From: Bryobacteraceae bacterium
GTDB taxonomy: Bacteria; Acidobacteriota; Terriglobia; Bryobacterales; Bryobacteraceae
DNA length: 36,149 nucleotides
Direction of reading: 5' to 3'
Assembly: GCA_025927575.1 (NCBI GenBank)
Contig: JAICLJ010000031.1
Span: forward strand, 1-36,149
Below the pieces are notes generated by a model. That model was not told where the DNA came from, ran no database searches, and saw only the letters and a program-made list of their open reading frames with translations. Shown here piece by piece: positions 8,599-16,475 of this stretch. How positions within the stretch are numbered: position 1 is the stretch's first letter; each line of letters begins with the position of its first letter. Made by a program: the position numbers and the translations under genes.

Positions 8599-10029
8599 AT
8601 GCTGCATGATCTTCGAGATCGTAAGCTTTTCCCCCGATTCACCGACGAACAGATTGAAACACTGAAGCCGCTCGGCAAGGTGATCGAAACGCAGGACCGC
8701 GCCATCGTGCTCCGCGAAGGCGATCCGGAATATCCTCTGTTTTTTGTGCTTTCGGGCAAATTGCGGGTATTCAAACGCCTCGGCGCCGCCGAGGAATTGC
8801 TGGCCTATCACGGCCCCGGCGAATTCGCGGGCGATATCGGCGTGCTGACTGGAGGAGGCGCAACCGCTTCCATTCAGTCGTGTGGAGAATGCTGCCTTCT
8901 GCAACTGGATGCCGGCGCGTTGCGAAAGTTAATTGGCGATAACTCGCCCACGGGCCAGTTGTTGGTTGAGACCATGGCGCGCCGCGCGAGACAGGCCGAT
9001 TCGCACATTATCCAGGAAGAAAAACTGGCGGCGCTCGGGAAAATGGCGGCTGGACTCGCGCACGAATTAAACAACCCGGCTACCGCGGCGCGCAGGGCAT
9101 CGAAGCTAATGACCGAAGCTGTGCTGCAGACGCCGCTGCGAATGCTGGCGATCGATACTCGTTACAACGAGGAGGAGAAGGCGAAGATGCGCGACTTCGC
9201 GATCTCGATTACGAATCGTCCGTCCGCGCCTCCGAAAGATCCGCTGGAGCTGAGCGATCGCGAGGAGGAGCTCCTCGACTGGCTGGAAGCGAACAATGTG
9301 CCACGGTCGGATGAAATATCTCCCGTGTTTGCTGAAGCGGGAGTTACGCCGACGGAATTGACCCAATGGAAGCGCGCTGCGGGCGAGCGCTATTTGCACG
9401 GCATCTATTGGCTGGAAACGGTGATGCGCCTGGCGAGCCTTGCTCGTGACATTGAAACGAGCACCAATCGGATCGCCGAACTCGTGGCAGCGCTCAAAGA
9501 ATACTCCTACATGGATCAGGCGCGCTTCCAGGAAATCGATGTGCATCACGGAATCGAGAGCACGCTCAAAGTCATGCACCACAAACTGAAGAGCGGCGTG
9601 GAGGTTCGGCGCGATTATGGACCAGACCTGCCAAAGATTTGCGCGTATGTTGGCGAATTGAACCAAGTCTGGACCAATCTCATAGACAATGCCGTGGATG
9701 CAATGGATGGCCAGGGCGCTTTAACCGTGCGCACACGAGCCGCGGGTGAGAGTGTTCTCGTCGAATTCACGGATACCGGCCGTGGCATACCCGAAGAAAT
9801 CTGCACCCGGATTTATGAGCCTTTCTTTACTACTAAAGGCCCAGGAAGGGGAACGGGGCTGGGTCTCGATATCACCTACCGAATTGTGGTCTACCGGCAC
9901 GGCGGCAAGATTCGCGTGAAATCGAAGCCTGGGAAAACCACCTTTGAAATCGAACTTCCCGTCAACCCCCCGCGCGAAGACGAGATTCTGCAGGCCTTGC
10001 AGACGAAAGAACAGGAGGAACGCTTGTGA
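8599..10029 (+). CDS. Sensor histidine kinase with N-terminal cyclic-nucleotide-binding domain
   Basis: This is a 476-residue soluble kinase with no membrane segments. Residues 10-125 form a cNMP-binding/CRP-like beta-roll (Phe-Phe-Val-Leu-Ser-Gly, then Gly-Glu-Phe-Ala-Gly-Asp-Ile). The dimerisation/phosphoacceptor helix carries His155 in Ala-His-Glu-Leu-Asn-Asn-Pro. A long helical insertion of roughly 130 residues (165-300) precedes the ATPase domain. That domain has N-box Asn-Leu-Ile-Asp-Asn-Ala (360-365), G1 Asp-Thr-Gly-Arg-Gly (392-396), Phe-Phe-Thr-Thr-Lys-Gly and G2 Gly-Thr-Gly-Leu-Gly-Leu (418-423). It likely phosphorylates Asp62 of the receiver fused to the upstream flavoprotein. Its TGA overlaps the GTG of the zinc-finger gene. 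The ligand of the cNMP domain cannot be told from sequence. Confidence 0.92.
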   Translation: MLHDLRDRKLFPRFTDEQIETLKPLGKVIETQDRAIVLREGDPEYPLFFVLSGKLRVFKRLGAAEELLAYHGPGEFAGDIGVLTGGGATASIQSCGECCLLQLDAGALRKLIGDNSPTGQLLVETMARRARQADSHIIQEEKLAALGKMAAGLAHELNNPATAARRASKLMTEAVLQTPLRMLAIDTRYNEEEKAKMRDFAISITNRPSAPPKDPLELSDREEELLDWLEANNVPRSDEISPVFAEAGVTPTELTQWKRAAGERYLHGIYWLETVMRLASLARDIETSTNRIAELVAALKEYSYMDQARFQEIDVHHGIESTLKVMHHKLKSGVEVRRDYGPDLPKICAYVGELNQVWTNLIDNAVDAMDGQGALTVRTRAAGESVLVEFTDTGRGIPEEICTRIYEPFFTTKGPGRGTGLGLDITYRIVVYRHGGKIRVKSKPGKTTFEIELPVNPPREDEILQALQTKEQEERL

Positions 10030-10298
10030 GCGGCGAATGCAAGCATCTGGCGGAAGCCGATGCGCAAAAGCAGCCGAATACGAATGGCTGTGAAGAGTGC
10101 CTGAAATCCGGCGATTCGTGGGTACACTTGCGAGTCTGTCTCACCTGCGGGCACGTCGGCTGCTGCGACAGTTCGAAAAATAAGCACGCGACGAAGCACT
10201 TCCATCAGACGAAACATCCGGTGATCCGCTCGGGCGAGGCGGGCGAACACTGGGCGTGGTGTTACGTCGATGAAGTGTTCAGCGAGGATCTGGAATAG
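10026..10298 (+). CDS. UBP-type zinc-finger protein
   Basis: This is a 90-residue protein that is essentially one ZnF-UBP domain, the fold that in eukaryotic deubiquitinases binds a free ubiquitin C-terminus. The candidate zinc ligands are all present: Cys5-x-His7, Cys22-x2-Cys25, Cys38-x2-Cys41, Cys46, and His54, His58/His60 and His64, followed by a Trp-x-Trp-Cys-Tyr core (76-80). It begins with GTG inside the stop of the kinase gene (GTGA overlap), so translation is coupled to the kinase. Its 3' end overlaps the convergent hydrolase gene by 20 bases. Its role in bacteria is not established. Context suggests an adaptor, sensor or substrate of the flavoprotein/kinase pair; that is inference. 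Confidence 0.88.
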   Translation: MSGECKHLAEADAQKQPNTNGCEECLKSGDSWVHLRVCLTCGHVGCCDSSKNKHATKHFHQTKHPVIRSGEAGEHWAWCYVDEVFSEDLE

Positions 10299-11217
10299 CC
10301 TGGCCGCGCATCTCGCCGCCGCCATTTTTCAGCGCCTTGTCGAAGAACGCCGTTACGCGCCGCTCGTATTCCGCTTTTGCCACCGAATGCGCTTTACCGT
10401 GTTTGGCGCCGGGTACCAGCCAGAGTTGTTTCGGCTCGCGGGCGTGGGCGAAGTTTTGTTTGCTGTTCTCGACCGGCACTGTAAAGTCGTCCAATCCGTG
10501 GATGATGAGGACAGGCCGCGGGCTGATGCGCGCGATGACATCCATGGGACGGACCGAATCGACGTCGATTCCCGCGCGCTCGTCCGCGATCCAGATGGTG
10601 ACGGGCGCGAACGGGAAAGATGGAAGATGAATGAAATGTTCGAAGCTGGCGGCGATTACACTCGGCGCGTCGCTGAATCCGCAATCGTCCACAACCGCCT
10701 TGATGCGCTTGTCCCGCGCGGCCGCAAGGATCACGACAGCGCCGCCCATCGAGACGCCCAGCGCGCCGATGCGTTGCGGGTCAACGTCGCTCCGCGTACA
10801 CAGGTAATCCAACGCCGAAATGAGATCGTTTTGCTCATAAACGCCGAGCGTCACATATTCGCCGCCGCTGCCAGCCCGGCTCCGCATGTTGTAAGTGAGC
10901 ACGTTAAAACCGGCGCGATGCAAGAAATCGGCGATCGACAGCATCTGGTCCTGCGTATCGCCATAGCCGTTCGCGAGGACGATGGTGCTCCGGTTCGTTC
11001 CCCGGAACCAGCGGCCCACGAGGTTAATGCCGGTCGATGAATGAAAGCTCAGCGGTTCGGCGTGCAGATCCGGGAACGAAGCGAGCGATTGCTCGTAGTG
11101 ATAATAGTGTGGCCGCAGCGCTCGCTCGGAGCCAATCCATCCGACCGTGCCGAGCACCAGCACGGCGGCGGCGCATAGGGGCGCGACTCCGCGCAGCAGG
11201 ATCTTCCGAAACATCAA
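10279..11217 (-). CDS. Membrane-anchored or secreted alpha/beta hydrolase
   Basis: This is a serine hydrolase of the alpha/beta fold. The 312-residue product starts with a basic stretch and one hydrophobic segment (about residues 7-28), so it is either secreted or anchored facing the periplasm. The nucleophile elbow is Gly-Val-Ser156-Met-Gly-Gly. The acid is probably Asp243 in His-Gly-Leu-Asp-Asp, and the base His273 in Gly-Ala-Lys-His-Gly-Lys-Ala-His. An oxyanion-type Ala-Asn-Gly-Tyr-Gly turn lies at 82-86. Homologues are usually annotated as S9/DUF-type peptidase-like or esterase-like proteins; the substrate is unknown. It is convergent with, and overlaps the end of, the zinc-finger gene. 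Confidence 0.85.
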   Translation of the reverse strand: MMFRKILLRGVAPLCAAAVLVLGTVGWIGSERALRPHYYHYEQSLASFPDLHAEPLSFHSSTGINLVGRWFRGTNRSTIVLANGYGDTQDQMLSIADFLHRAGFNVLTYNMRSRAGSGGEYVTLGVYEQNDLISALDYLCTRSDVDPQRIGALGVSMGGAVVILAAARDKRIKAVVDDCGFSDAPSVIAASFEHFIHLPSFPFAPVTIWIADERAGIDVDSVRPMDVIARISPRPVLIIHGLDDFTVPVENSKQNFAHAREPKQLWLVPGAKHGKAHSVAKAEYERRVTAFFDKALKNGGGEMRGQAIPDPR

Positions 11218-11293
11218 AGTTCAGGATACGGGATCACCCTGGTTGCGGTTCGGGACGCGGATACGTATCATCTCAACACGAGGAGCCCACGGA

Positions 11294-11548
11294 ATGAACA
11301 ACACAATTCTCGGCGCAACGCCAACGAAGCCCGGGGAATTCGAGCGCATTAAAGCCGAAATCGTCATGGCCCTTGACGAGTTACGGGAGCGCGGCGTCGT
11401 TTGCCGTGTGGAAGAAACTCAGGCAAAGGGCGGATTGTCGCTGAATTTCGCGAAGGGCGCCACGTCCCAGACAATCAAGTTCGACCGCGATGAGTGGACG
11501 AAACCGGACCACATCAAATCGACTGTGATTGAGCGGCTGGAACTCTAA
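11294..11548 (+). CDS. Small protein of unknown function (84 aa)
   Basis: No family is recognised. The 84-residue product is soluble and charged, with an N-terminal helix (Pro-Gly-Glu-Phe-Glu-Arg-Ile-Lys-Ala-Glu) and a beta-rich second half containing Gly-Gly-Leu-Ser-Leu-Asn-Phe. The ATG at 11294 is preceded by GAGGAG at about 9 bases; the frame is open further upstream but without coding character. It faces away from the divergent hydrolase. Immediately downstream lies the msrA remnant, so this gene may have come to sit here when msrA was deleted. Confidence 0.65.
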   Translation: MNNTILGATPTKPGEFERIKAEIVMALDELRERGVVCRVEETQAKGGLSLNFAKGATSQTIKFDRDEWTKPDHIKSTVIERLEL

Positions 11549-11577
11549 GCGGCCTTCATCGCATCACAGAGGGAGGG

Positions 11578-11715
11578 GATGTGGAAATGGAGGCATCGGG
11601 CAAATTCCGGCGGCCGATCGCGACCGAGATCGTTCCAACGCCGGTGTTCTGGCGCGCGGAAGAGTACCACCAGCAGTACCTGCCGAAACGCGGACGCAGC
11701 CACCGCCGTATTTAA
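11578..11715 (+). pseudogene. msrA 3' remnant (peptide-methionine sulfoxide reductase A)
   Basis: The frame ending at TAA 11713-11715 encodes about 45 residues matching the C-terminal end of MsrA. It reads Glu-Ala-Ser-Gly-Lys-Phe-Arg-Arg-Pro-Ile, then Thr-Glu-Ile-Val-Pro, then Trp-Arg-Ala-Glu-Glu-Tyr-His-Gln-Gln-Tyr-Leu. The N-terminal catalytic part with the Gly-Cys-Phe-Trp motif is absent; the sequence upstream is the unrelated 84-residue gene. The usual terminal Cys-His/Arg-Ile reads Arg-Arg-Ile here. An ATG at 11587 preceded by GGGAGGGG could allow translation of a 42-residue peptide, but it would have no reductase activity. It is best read as a deletion remnant. Confidence 0.75.
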
Positions 11716-11898
11716 CGGACTGCCGGTTTGGCGCCGACCTGGAATCTGTGGTCGTCGTGAGATACGAGTGCTCCTGCTCACAGATATTCGCAATGAAATT
11801 ACGAATCCTTACTCGTCCGCCCACCTAAATCGTCAGGCATGTTATAGAATCTCTAGTTTCATCTGTGTATAGTCGATGACAACGAGGAGATTAGTCGT
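11716..11898 (+). promoter_or_regulatory. Leader of the TonB-dependent receptor gene
   Basis: This is the non-coding stretch before the receptor. AT-rich hexamers resembling -10 boxes occur in TTATAGAAT (about 11840-11848) and TATAGT (about 11869-11874), but no convincing -35 partner is seen. GAGGAG at about 11884-11889 lies 9 bases before the ATG and is a clear ribosome-binding site. Nothing else is recognisable. Confidence 0.35.
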
Positions 11899-14800
11899 AT
11901 GCGAAGATTGACATGTCTGCGTCTTTTAGGGGTATCCATTTGCCTGCTGTTTTTTGCTTCATTGACATATGCCCAAAGTACCTTTGGTTCGATAGTTGGA
12001 AACGTAACTGACCCCACTGGCGCCGCTGTCGGCAGCACGCCGGTAACACTCTCAAACCTGGGCACGAGTGAAAAACGGACCGACTCCACAAATGCCGATG
12101 GCCTCTATCAGTTCGTAAACCTGCCGCCCGGTCAATACAGCGTTGCAGTAGAGAAGCCTGGATTCAAGCGCGTTCTGCGATCGCCCGTCACGGTGCAAAC
12201 GCAAACGACGACCAAGATCGATCTCGCGTTAGAAGTCGGCAACGTGAGCCAAACCGTTGAAGTGACGGCCCAAACCCCACTGCTGCAACCCGAAAATTCG
12301 TCTCTTGGCCAGGTGGTCGATGAGCGCAAGACGACCGAACTGCCTCTTAATGGCCGAAACCCGCTGAACCTGGTGGCGCTTGTCCCGTCGGTCGTGCCGC
12401 AGGGCGGCTCGATGTCGAATCCGAACGGGCAGAACGTGTTTGCTTGGGGTAATTATCAGATTGGCGGCGGCATGGCAAACCAGAGCACGGTTTGGCTGGA
12501 CGGATCGCCAGTAAATGGCAGCTATGTCAACATCACGGCGCTGATTCCGACTCAGGATTCATTGCAGGAATTTAAGGTTGCGACGAACAATCTCGCGCCT
12601 GAATATGGGCGTTTCGCCGGCGGCGTAGTCAACTTCACGACAAAATCGGGAACGAACGAACTGCACGGAAGCGCTTGGGAGTTCCTGCGAAACAAGGTTC
12701 TCAACGGCAACACATTCTTCAACAACGAAGCCGGGATAGAACGCCCCGCGTTCACCCAAAACCAGTTCGGATTTAATTTGGGCGGCCCCGTTTATATTCC
12801 GAAAGTCTATAACGGCAAGGACAAAACGTTCTTTTTCGTAGATTGGGAAGGTTTTCGGCTGCGGCAGGGCCAATCGTCGGTCCAAACAGTGCCGACCGCT
12901 GCCGAGCGCACTGGCGATCTCTCATCGCTTGGGCCTATTTACGATCCTTTGACCACCTGCGGCAGCGGAGCGCCCGGTTCTCCCGTTTGCGCTCCGGGGC
13001 AGGCTCAGTACAGCCGGCAGCCGTTCGCGGGAAGCATCATTCCCACGAACCGACTGAACCCTACTTCTCTGAAGTGGCTGAATCTTTATCCGGCTCCGAA
13101 CACGGCCGGAGTTAACGGGGTCAACAACTACGTCAATAACGCCAGCGTCGGTGGCAATAACAACGAGACAGTGGTCCACCTGGATCAGAACGTGTCGGAT
13201 AAACAGCACATCACGGCGCGTTATACCTATTGGGGCAACCTGAATCTTCCAATTGATCCCTTAGGAACCGGCGTTTGCCAGGATCGCTGCACCGAGACGT
13301 TCAACACGAACAATTTTGTGCTGGGCGACACTTATTCTTTTTCGCCCACGACAATCATGGAAGTTCGTCTCAGCTACCAGCGATTTAGTTACGACCGGAC
13401 GCCGACAACGCTGGGCTACGATTTGACGCAGCTTGGCTGGCCGGCATCGCTGAACACGCAAGCATCGTTCCTCGATCTGCCGATTCCCGTGATCAGCGGC
13501 TTCGACACGGCTAACACATTCGGGAGCCAGGGGGCGGGCAGCGTCATTATCGACCGTAACGATAATTACCGGGCAGCCGCGACTCTGACGAAGATCAGCG
13601 GAAGCCACACGCTCAAATTTGGCGCCGAGTTTTTGCGTATGACGCACAACTACGCTCAGACGAACGTTCCGACCGGCCTTTTCAACTTCAATAGCGGATT
13701 TACGAACGACAATGCCGTCACCCCGACGTCCGGCATATCACAGGGCCTCGGCTCATTCCTGCTCGGCTACGCTGCTAGCGGAAGTGCTTCTTCGCCTGCC
13801 CTGGTTGCGGGGCAGCAACTTTATCCGGCCTTGTTTATCAATGACAACTGGCACGCCTCATCGCGGCTAACCTTAAACCTTGGGCTGCGATGGGAACACG
13901 CTGGCCCGTGGACCGAGCGATTCAACCGGATGTCGTTTTTCGACCCGACAGCCCCGAATTCGGTGCTTGCCGCAAACGGCATCATCATGCCGGGCAACAT
14001 CGGACTGGTAGGCACCGCCGCGAATGGCGGCTTGCGAAGCAATATCAGACCGGACTGGCGCCAGTTTGCTCCGCGCGCGGGCCTGGCCTATCAAGTGACG
14101 TCTAAAACCGTGTTCCATGCAGGTTATGGAGTCTTCTGGCTCCCCAATGACGTCGCCTGGGACTACAGCCCAAACAACGATCCAGTTAATAGCTTCTCTA
14201 CACAATACGTGAGCAGTATCTACACCGGCGTGCCTGCGAATGATGTTTCCAACCCGTTTCCCGGCACGGGAATCATCGCACCGCCAGGCCGAAATCCGAG
14301 CTACGCGCGGACGCTCTTAGGGCAAGGCCCGAACGTATCGCAATTAGCTAACCCATACGGCTATGCCCAACAATGGAACGCCGACATCCAGCAGGAGTTC
14401 GGCAATGGATTCCTGATTGACGTCGCATATGGCGGGGCAAAGGGAACACATCTGCCAATCGACTCGCCTCAAATCGACCAATTGCCCGATCAGTACCTAT
14501 CGCTTGGAAACCAACTTACGCAAAGCGTCGCCAATCCATTTGCGGGGATCGTTCAAAGCGGCTCTCTGGCGGCGAGCACCGTCCAAGCTGGGCAACTCCT
14601 TCGTCCTTATCCGCAATACAATGGTCTGAGGTTTGCCGGCCAGGGAATTGGCAATTCAACGTATAACTCCCTGCAGGTGAAGGCCGAAAAGCGCTTCTCC
14701 GGCGGCGCTTCCCTGCTGGTTGCCTATACGTTTTCGAAACTCATCAGCAACACCGACACGATTACAGGCTGGCTGGAAAGCGGCGGAACGGGAGGGGTAC

Positions 14801-15411
14801 AGAACTGGAATAACCTGAGAGGGGAGAAATCGCTTGCCTCGTTCGACACTCCCAACCGTTTGGTTGTCAGTTATGTTCTCGATATTCCGGTCGGCAAGGG
14901 CCGGAAGTACCTTTCGCACTCGAACGCCTTTGTCAATGCCACGATTGGCGGCTGGGGCGTGCAGGGCGTGACCACGCTGCAGGACGGGTTCCCGCTGCAT
15001 TTCGGCACGAACCAAAATCTGACCAACTCTTTCGGCGGCGGTTCGCGACCGAATTATGTTGGCGGATGCGATAAGTCCATGTCGGGATCGGCGCAATCGA
15101 GACTGAATGGCTGGTTCAACACCGCCTGCTTCGCGCAGCCGGCTCCGTTTACGTTCGGCAATGAGAGCCGAACGGATTCCAGTCTTCGGTCGCCAGGAAT
15201 TGCGAACTGGGATTTTGCAGCGTTTAAGGACTTCCCCTTCGGCCACGAAGGCCGGGTGAAGCTGCAACTCCGCGCGGAATTCTTCAATATCTTCAACCGG
15301 GTACAATTCGGCTACCCAGGCCAGACGCAAGGATCGAGTTCGTTCGGAATCATCAGCTCTCAATCCAACACGCCGCGTTTGCTGCAGGTAGCGGGGCGTA
15401 TCAACTTTTAG
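11899..15411 (+). CDS. TonB-dependent receptor with carboxypeptidase-regulatory-like domain
   Basis: This is a large outer-membrane protein of the acidobacterial TonB-dependent-transporter type, 1170 residues. The signal peptide ends near Thr-Tyr-Ala-Gln (26). Residues 30-110 form a carboxypeptidase-regulatory-like/Cna-B-like domain (Gly-Ser-Ile-Val-Gly-Asn-Val-Thr-Asp-Pro-Thr-Gly-Ala). A plug-like region follows with the family marker Glu-Leu-Pro-Leu-Asn-Gly-Arg-Asn (about 148-155). The rest is beta-barrel, rich in Asn/Gly/Tyr, closing with a C-terminal Gly-Arg-Ile-Asn-Phe. Homologues are abundant in Acidobacteria and thought to import large sugars or other polymers; the substrate cannot be read. 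No tonB, exbB or exbD is present here. It is convergent with the epimerase gene, 15 bases apart. Confidence 0.93.
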   Translation: MRRLTCLRLLGVSICLLFFASLTYAQSTFGSIVGNVTDPTGAAVGSTPVTLSNLGTSEKRTDSTNADGLYQFVNLPPGQYSVAVEKPGFKRVLRSPVTVQTQTTTKIDLALEVGNVSQTVEVTAQTPLLQPENSSLGQVVDERKTTELPLNGRNPLNLVALVPSVVPQGGSMSNPNGQNVFAWGNYQIGGGMANQSTVWLDGSPVNGSYVNITALIPTQDSLQEFKVATNNLAPEYGRFAGGVVNFTTKSGTNELHGSAWEFLRNKVLNGNTFFNNEAGIERPAFTQNQFGFNLGGPVYIPKVYNGKDKTFFFVDWEGFRLRQGQSSVQTVPTAAERTGDLSSLGPIYDPLTTCGSGAPGSPVCAPGQAQYSRQPFAGSIIPTNRLNPTSLKWLNLYPAPNTAGVNGVNNYVNNASVGGNNNETVVHLDQNVSDKQHITARYTYWGNLNLPIDPLGTGVCQDRCTETFNTNNFVLGDTYSFSPTTIMEVRLSYQRFSYDRTPTTLGYDLTQLGWPASLNTQASFLDLPIPVISGFDTANTFGSQGAGSVIIDRNDNYRAAATLTKISGSHTLKFGAEFLRMTHNYAQTNVPTGLFNFNSGFTNDNAVTPTSGISQGLGSFLLGYAASGSASSPALVAGQQLYPALFINDNWHASSRLTLNLGLRWEHAGPWTERFNRMSFFDPTAPNSVLAANGIIMPGNIGLVGTAANGGLRSNIRPDWRQFAPRAGLAYQVTSKTVFHAGYGVFWLPNDVAWDYSPNNDPVNSFSTQYVSSIYTGVPANDVSNPFPGTGIIAPPGRNPSYARTLLGQGPNVSQLANPYGYAQQWNADIQQEFGNGFLIDVAYGGAKGTHLPIDSPQIDQLPDQYLSLGNQLTQSVANPFAGIVQSGSLAASTVQAGQLLRPYPQYNGLRFAGQGIGNSTYNSLQVKAEKRFSGGASLLVAYTFSKLISNTDTITGWLESGGTGGVQNWNNLRGEKSLASFDTPNRLVVSYVLDIPVGKGRKYLSHSNAFVNATIGGWGVQGVTTLQDGFPLHFGTNQNLTNSFGGGSRPNYVGGCDKSMSGSAQSRLNGWFNTACFAQPAPFTFGNESRTDSSLRSPGIANWDFAAFKDFPFGHEGRVKLQLRAEFFNIFNRVQFGYPGQTQGSSSFGIISSQSNTPRLLQVAGRINF

Positions 15412-15426
15412 GGGAAATGATCCGCA

Positions 15427-16392
15427 CTAGCGGTTAGCAAGCTGTTCAGGCGCGATCCGGGTGCGGAAGTAATCCACGGTTTCCGCAATGCCCTGATCCA
15501 GCGGAACTTTTGGATTCCACCCGAGGACTCGTTTCGCTTTCGTAATGTCGGGGCGGCGGATCCTCGGATCGTCGGAAGGAAGCGGCCGGAAATCGATTCC
15601 GGCCTGACTCCCCACGTGTTTTCGTATGTAATTCGCAAACTCGAGAATTGTCATCTCATTTGGATTCCCGAGGTTCACCGGATATGCCTCGTCGGATTCA
15701 ATGAGCCGCAACAGTCCTTCCACCAGATCCGACACATAGCAAAAGCTGCGTGTCTGCGACCCGTCTCCGAAAACGGTTAAGCTGATGCCTCGCAAAGCCT
15801 GATCGAGAAAGGCGGGCACCACGCGCCCGTCATTGAGTGCCATGCGCGGACCATACGTGTTGAAGATGCGAGCAATGGTTGTCCTCATTGCGTGCGCGCG
15901 ATGATAAGCCATTGTTAGCGCTTCGGCAAAGCGCTTGCTCTCGTCGTAGCAGGAACGAAGACCGACCGGATTCACGTTGCCCCAGTAAGTTTCCGGTTGC
16001 GGATGCACTAGTGGATCGCCATAGCATTCCGATGTCGAACTGATAAGGAATCGGGCGCTGTGCCGCCGCGCAAGCTCCAGCATATTCCGCGTGCCGATCG
16101 AGCCGACATCGAGCGTCTCGATTGGGTGATTCAGATAATCGACGGGGCTCGCTAACGACGCGAGATGAAAGACGCGATCCACAGGGGCCGGAAAATCCAA
16201 CGGCTTACAGACATCGTGCTGAACAAAGCGAAAGTTAGGGTTTCCGAGCAGATGATCGAGATTCTCAGCGTGACCGGTAATGAGGTTGTCGAGCGCGATC
16301 ACCTGGTCTCCTCTTTCGATGAGACGATCGCAAAGGTGTGATCCAATAAATCCTGCAGCCCCGGAGATGACGTTGATCAACTGAATATCCAA
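15427..16392 (-). CDS. UDP-glucuronate decarboxylase-like NAD-dependent epimerase
   Basis: This is an extended short-chain dehydrogenase acting on nucleotide sugars, most likely converting UDP-glucuronate to UDP-xylose. The 321-residue product carries the NAD motif Gly11-Ala-Ala-Gly-Phe-Ile-Gly17. The active-site Ser/Thr/Glu segment is Ser-Ser-Thr-Ser-Glu122-Cys-Tyr-Gly-Asp-Pro. The catalytic Tyr149-x3-Lys153 is in the UDP-xylose-synthase hallmark [13 protein letters not shown]. The start is a TTG (16392-16390) just before the Rossmann strand; only a weak GAAAGA precedes it. It probably serves exopolysaccharide or cell-surface glycan synthesis, although no glycosyltransferases adjoin it. It is divergent from the Fe-S oxidoreductase gene. 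Confidence 0.9.
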   Translation of the reverse strand: MDIQLINVISGAAGFIGSHLCDRLIERGDQVIALDNLITGHAENLDHLLGNPNFRFVQHDVCKPLDFPAPVDRVFHLASLASPVDYLNHPIETLDVGSIGTRNMLELARRHSARFLISSTSECYGDPLVHPQPETYWGNVNPVGLRSCYDESKRFAEALTMAYHRAHAMRTTIARIFNTYGPRMALNDGRVVPAFLDQALRGISLTVFGDGSQTRSFCYVSDLVEGLLRLIESDEAYPVNLGNPNEMTILEFANYIRKHVGSQAGIDFRPLPSDDPRIRRPDITKAKRVLGWNPKVPLDQGIAETVDYFRTRIAPEQLANR

Positions 16393-16475
16393 TCTTTCAA
16401 GGACAATAGAACTAGCTTATATGACGTTCTACAGTATCTCGCCGTCTGTCCAGTCTTATCGGCCCTAGGAAATAC

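Noticed and set aside
10270-11040. 256-codon open frame on the plus strand
   Set aside because: It is antisense to the alpha/beta hydrolase, whose catalytic triad is clear. The product is Arg/Asp-rich and shadow-like.
14656-15363. 235-codon open frame on the minus strand
   Set aside because: It is antisense to the receptor's beta-barrel region; no ribosome-binding site or family signal.
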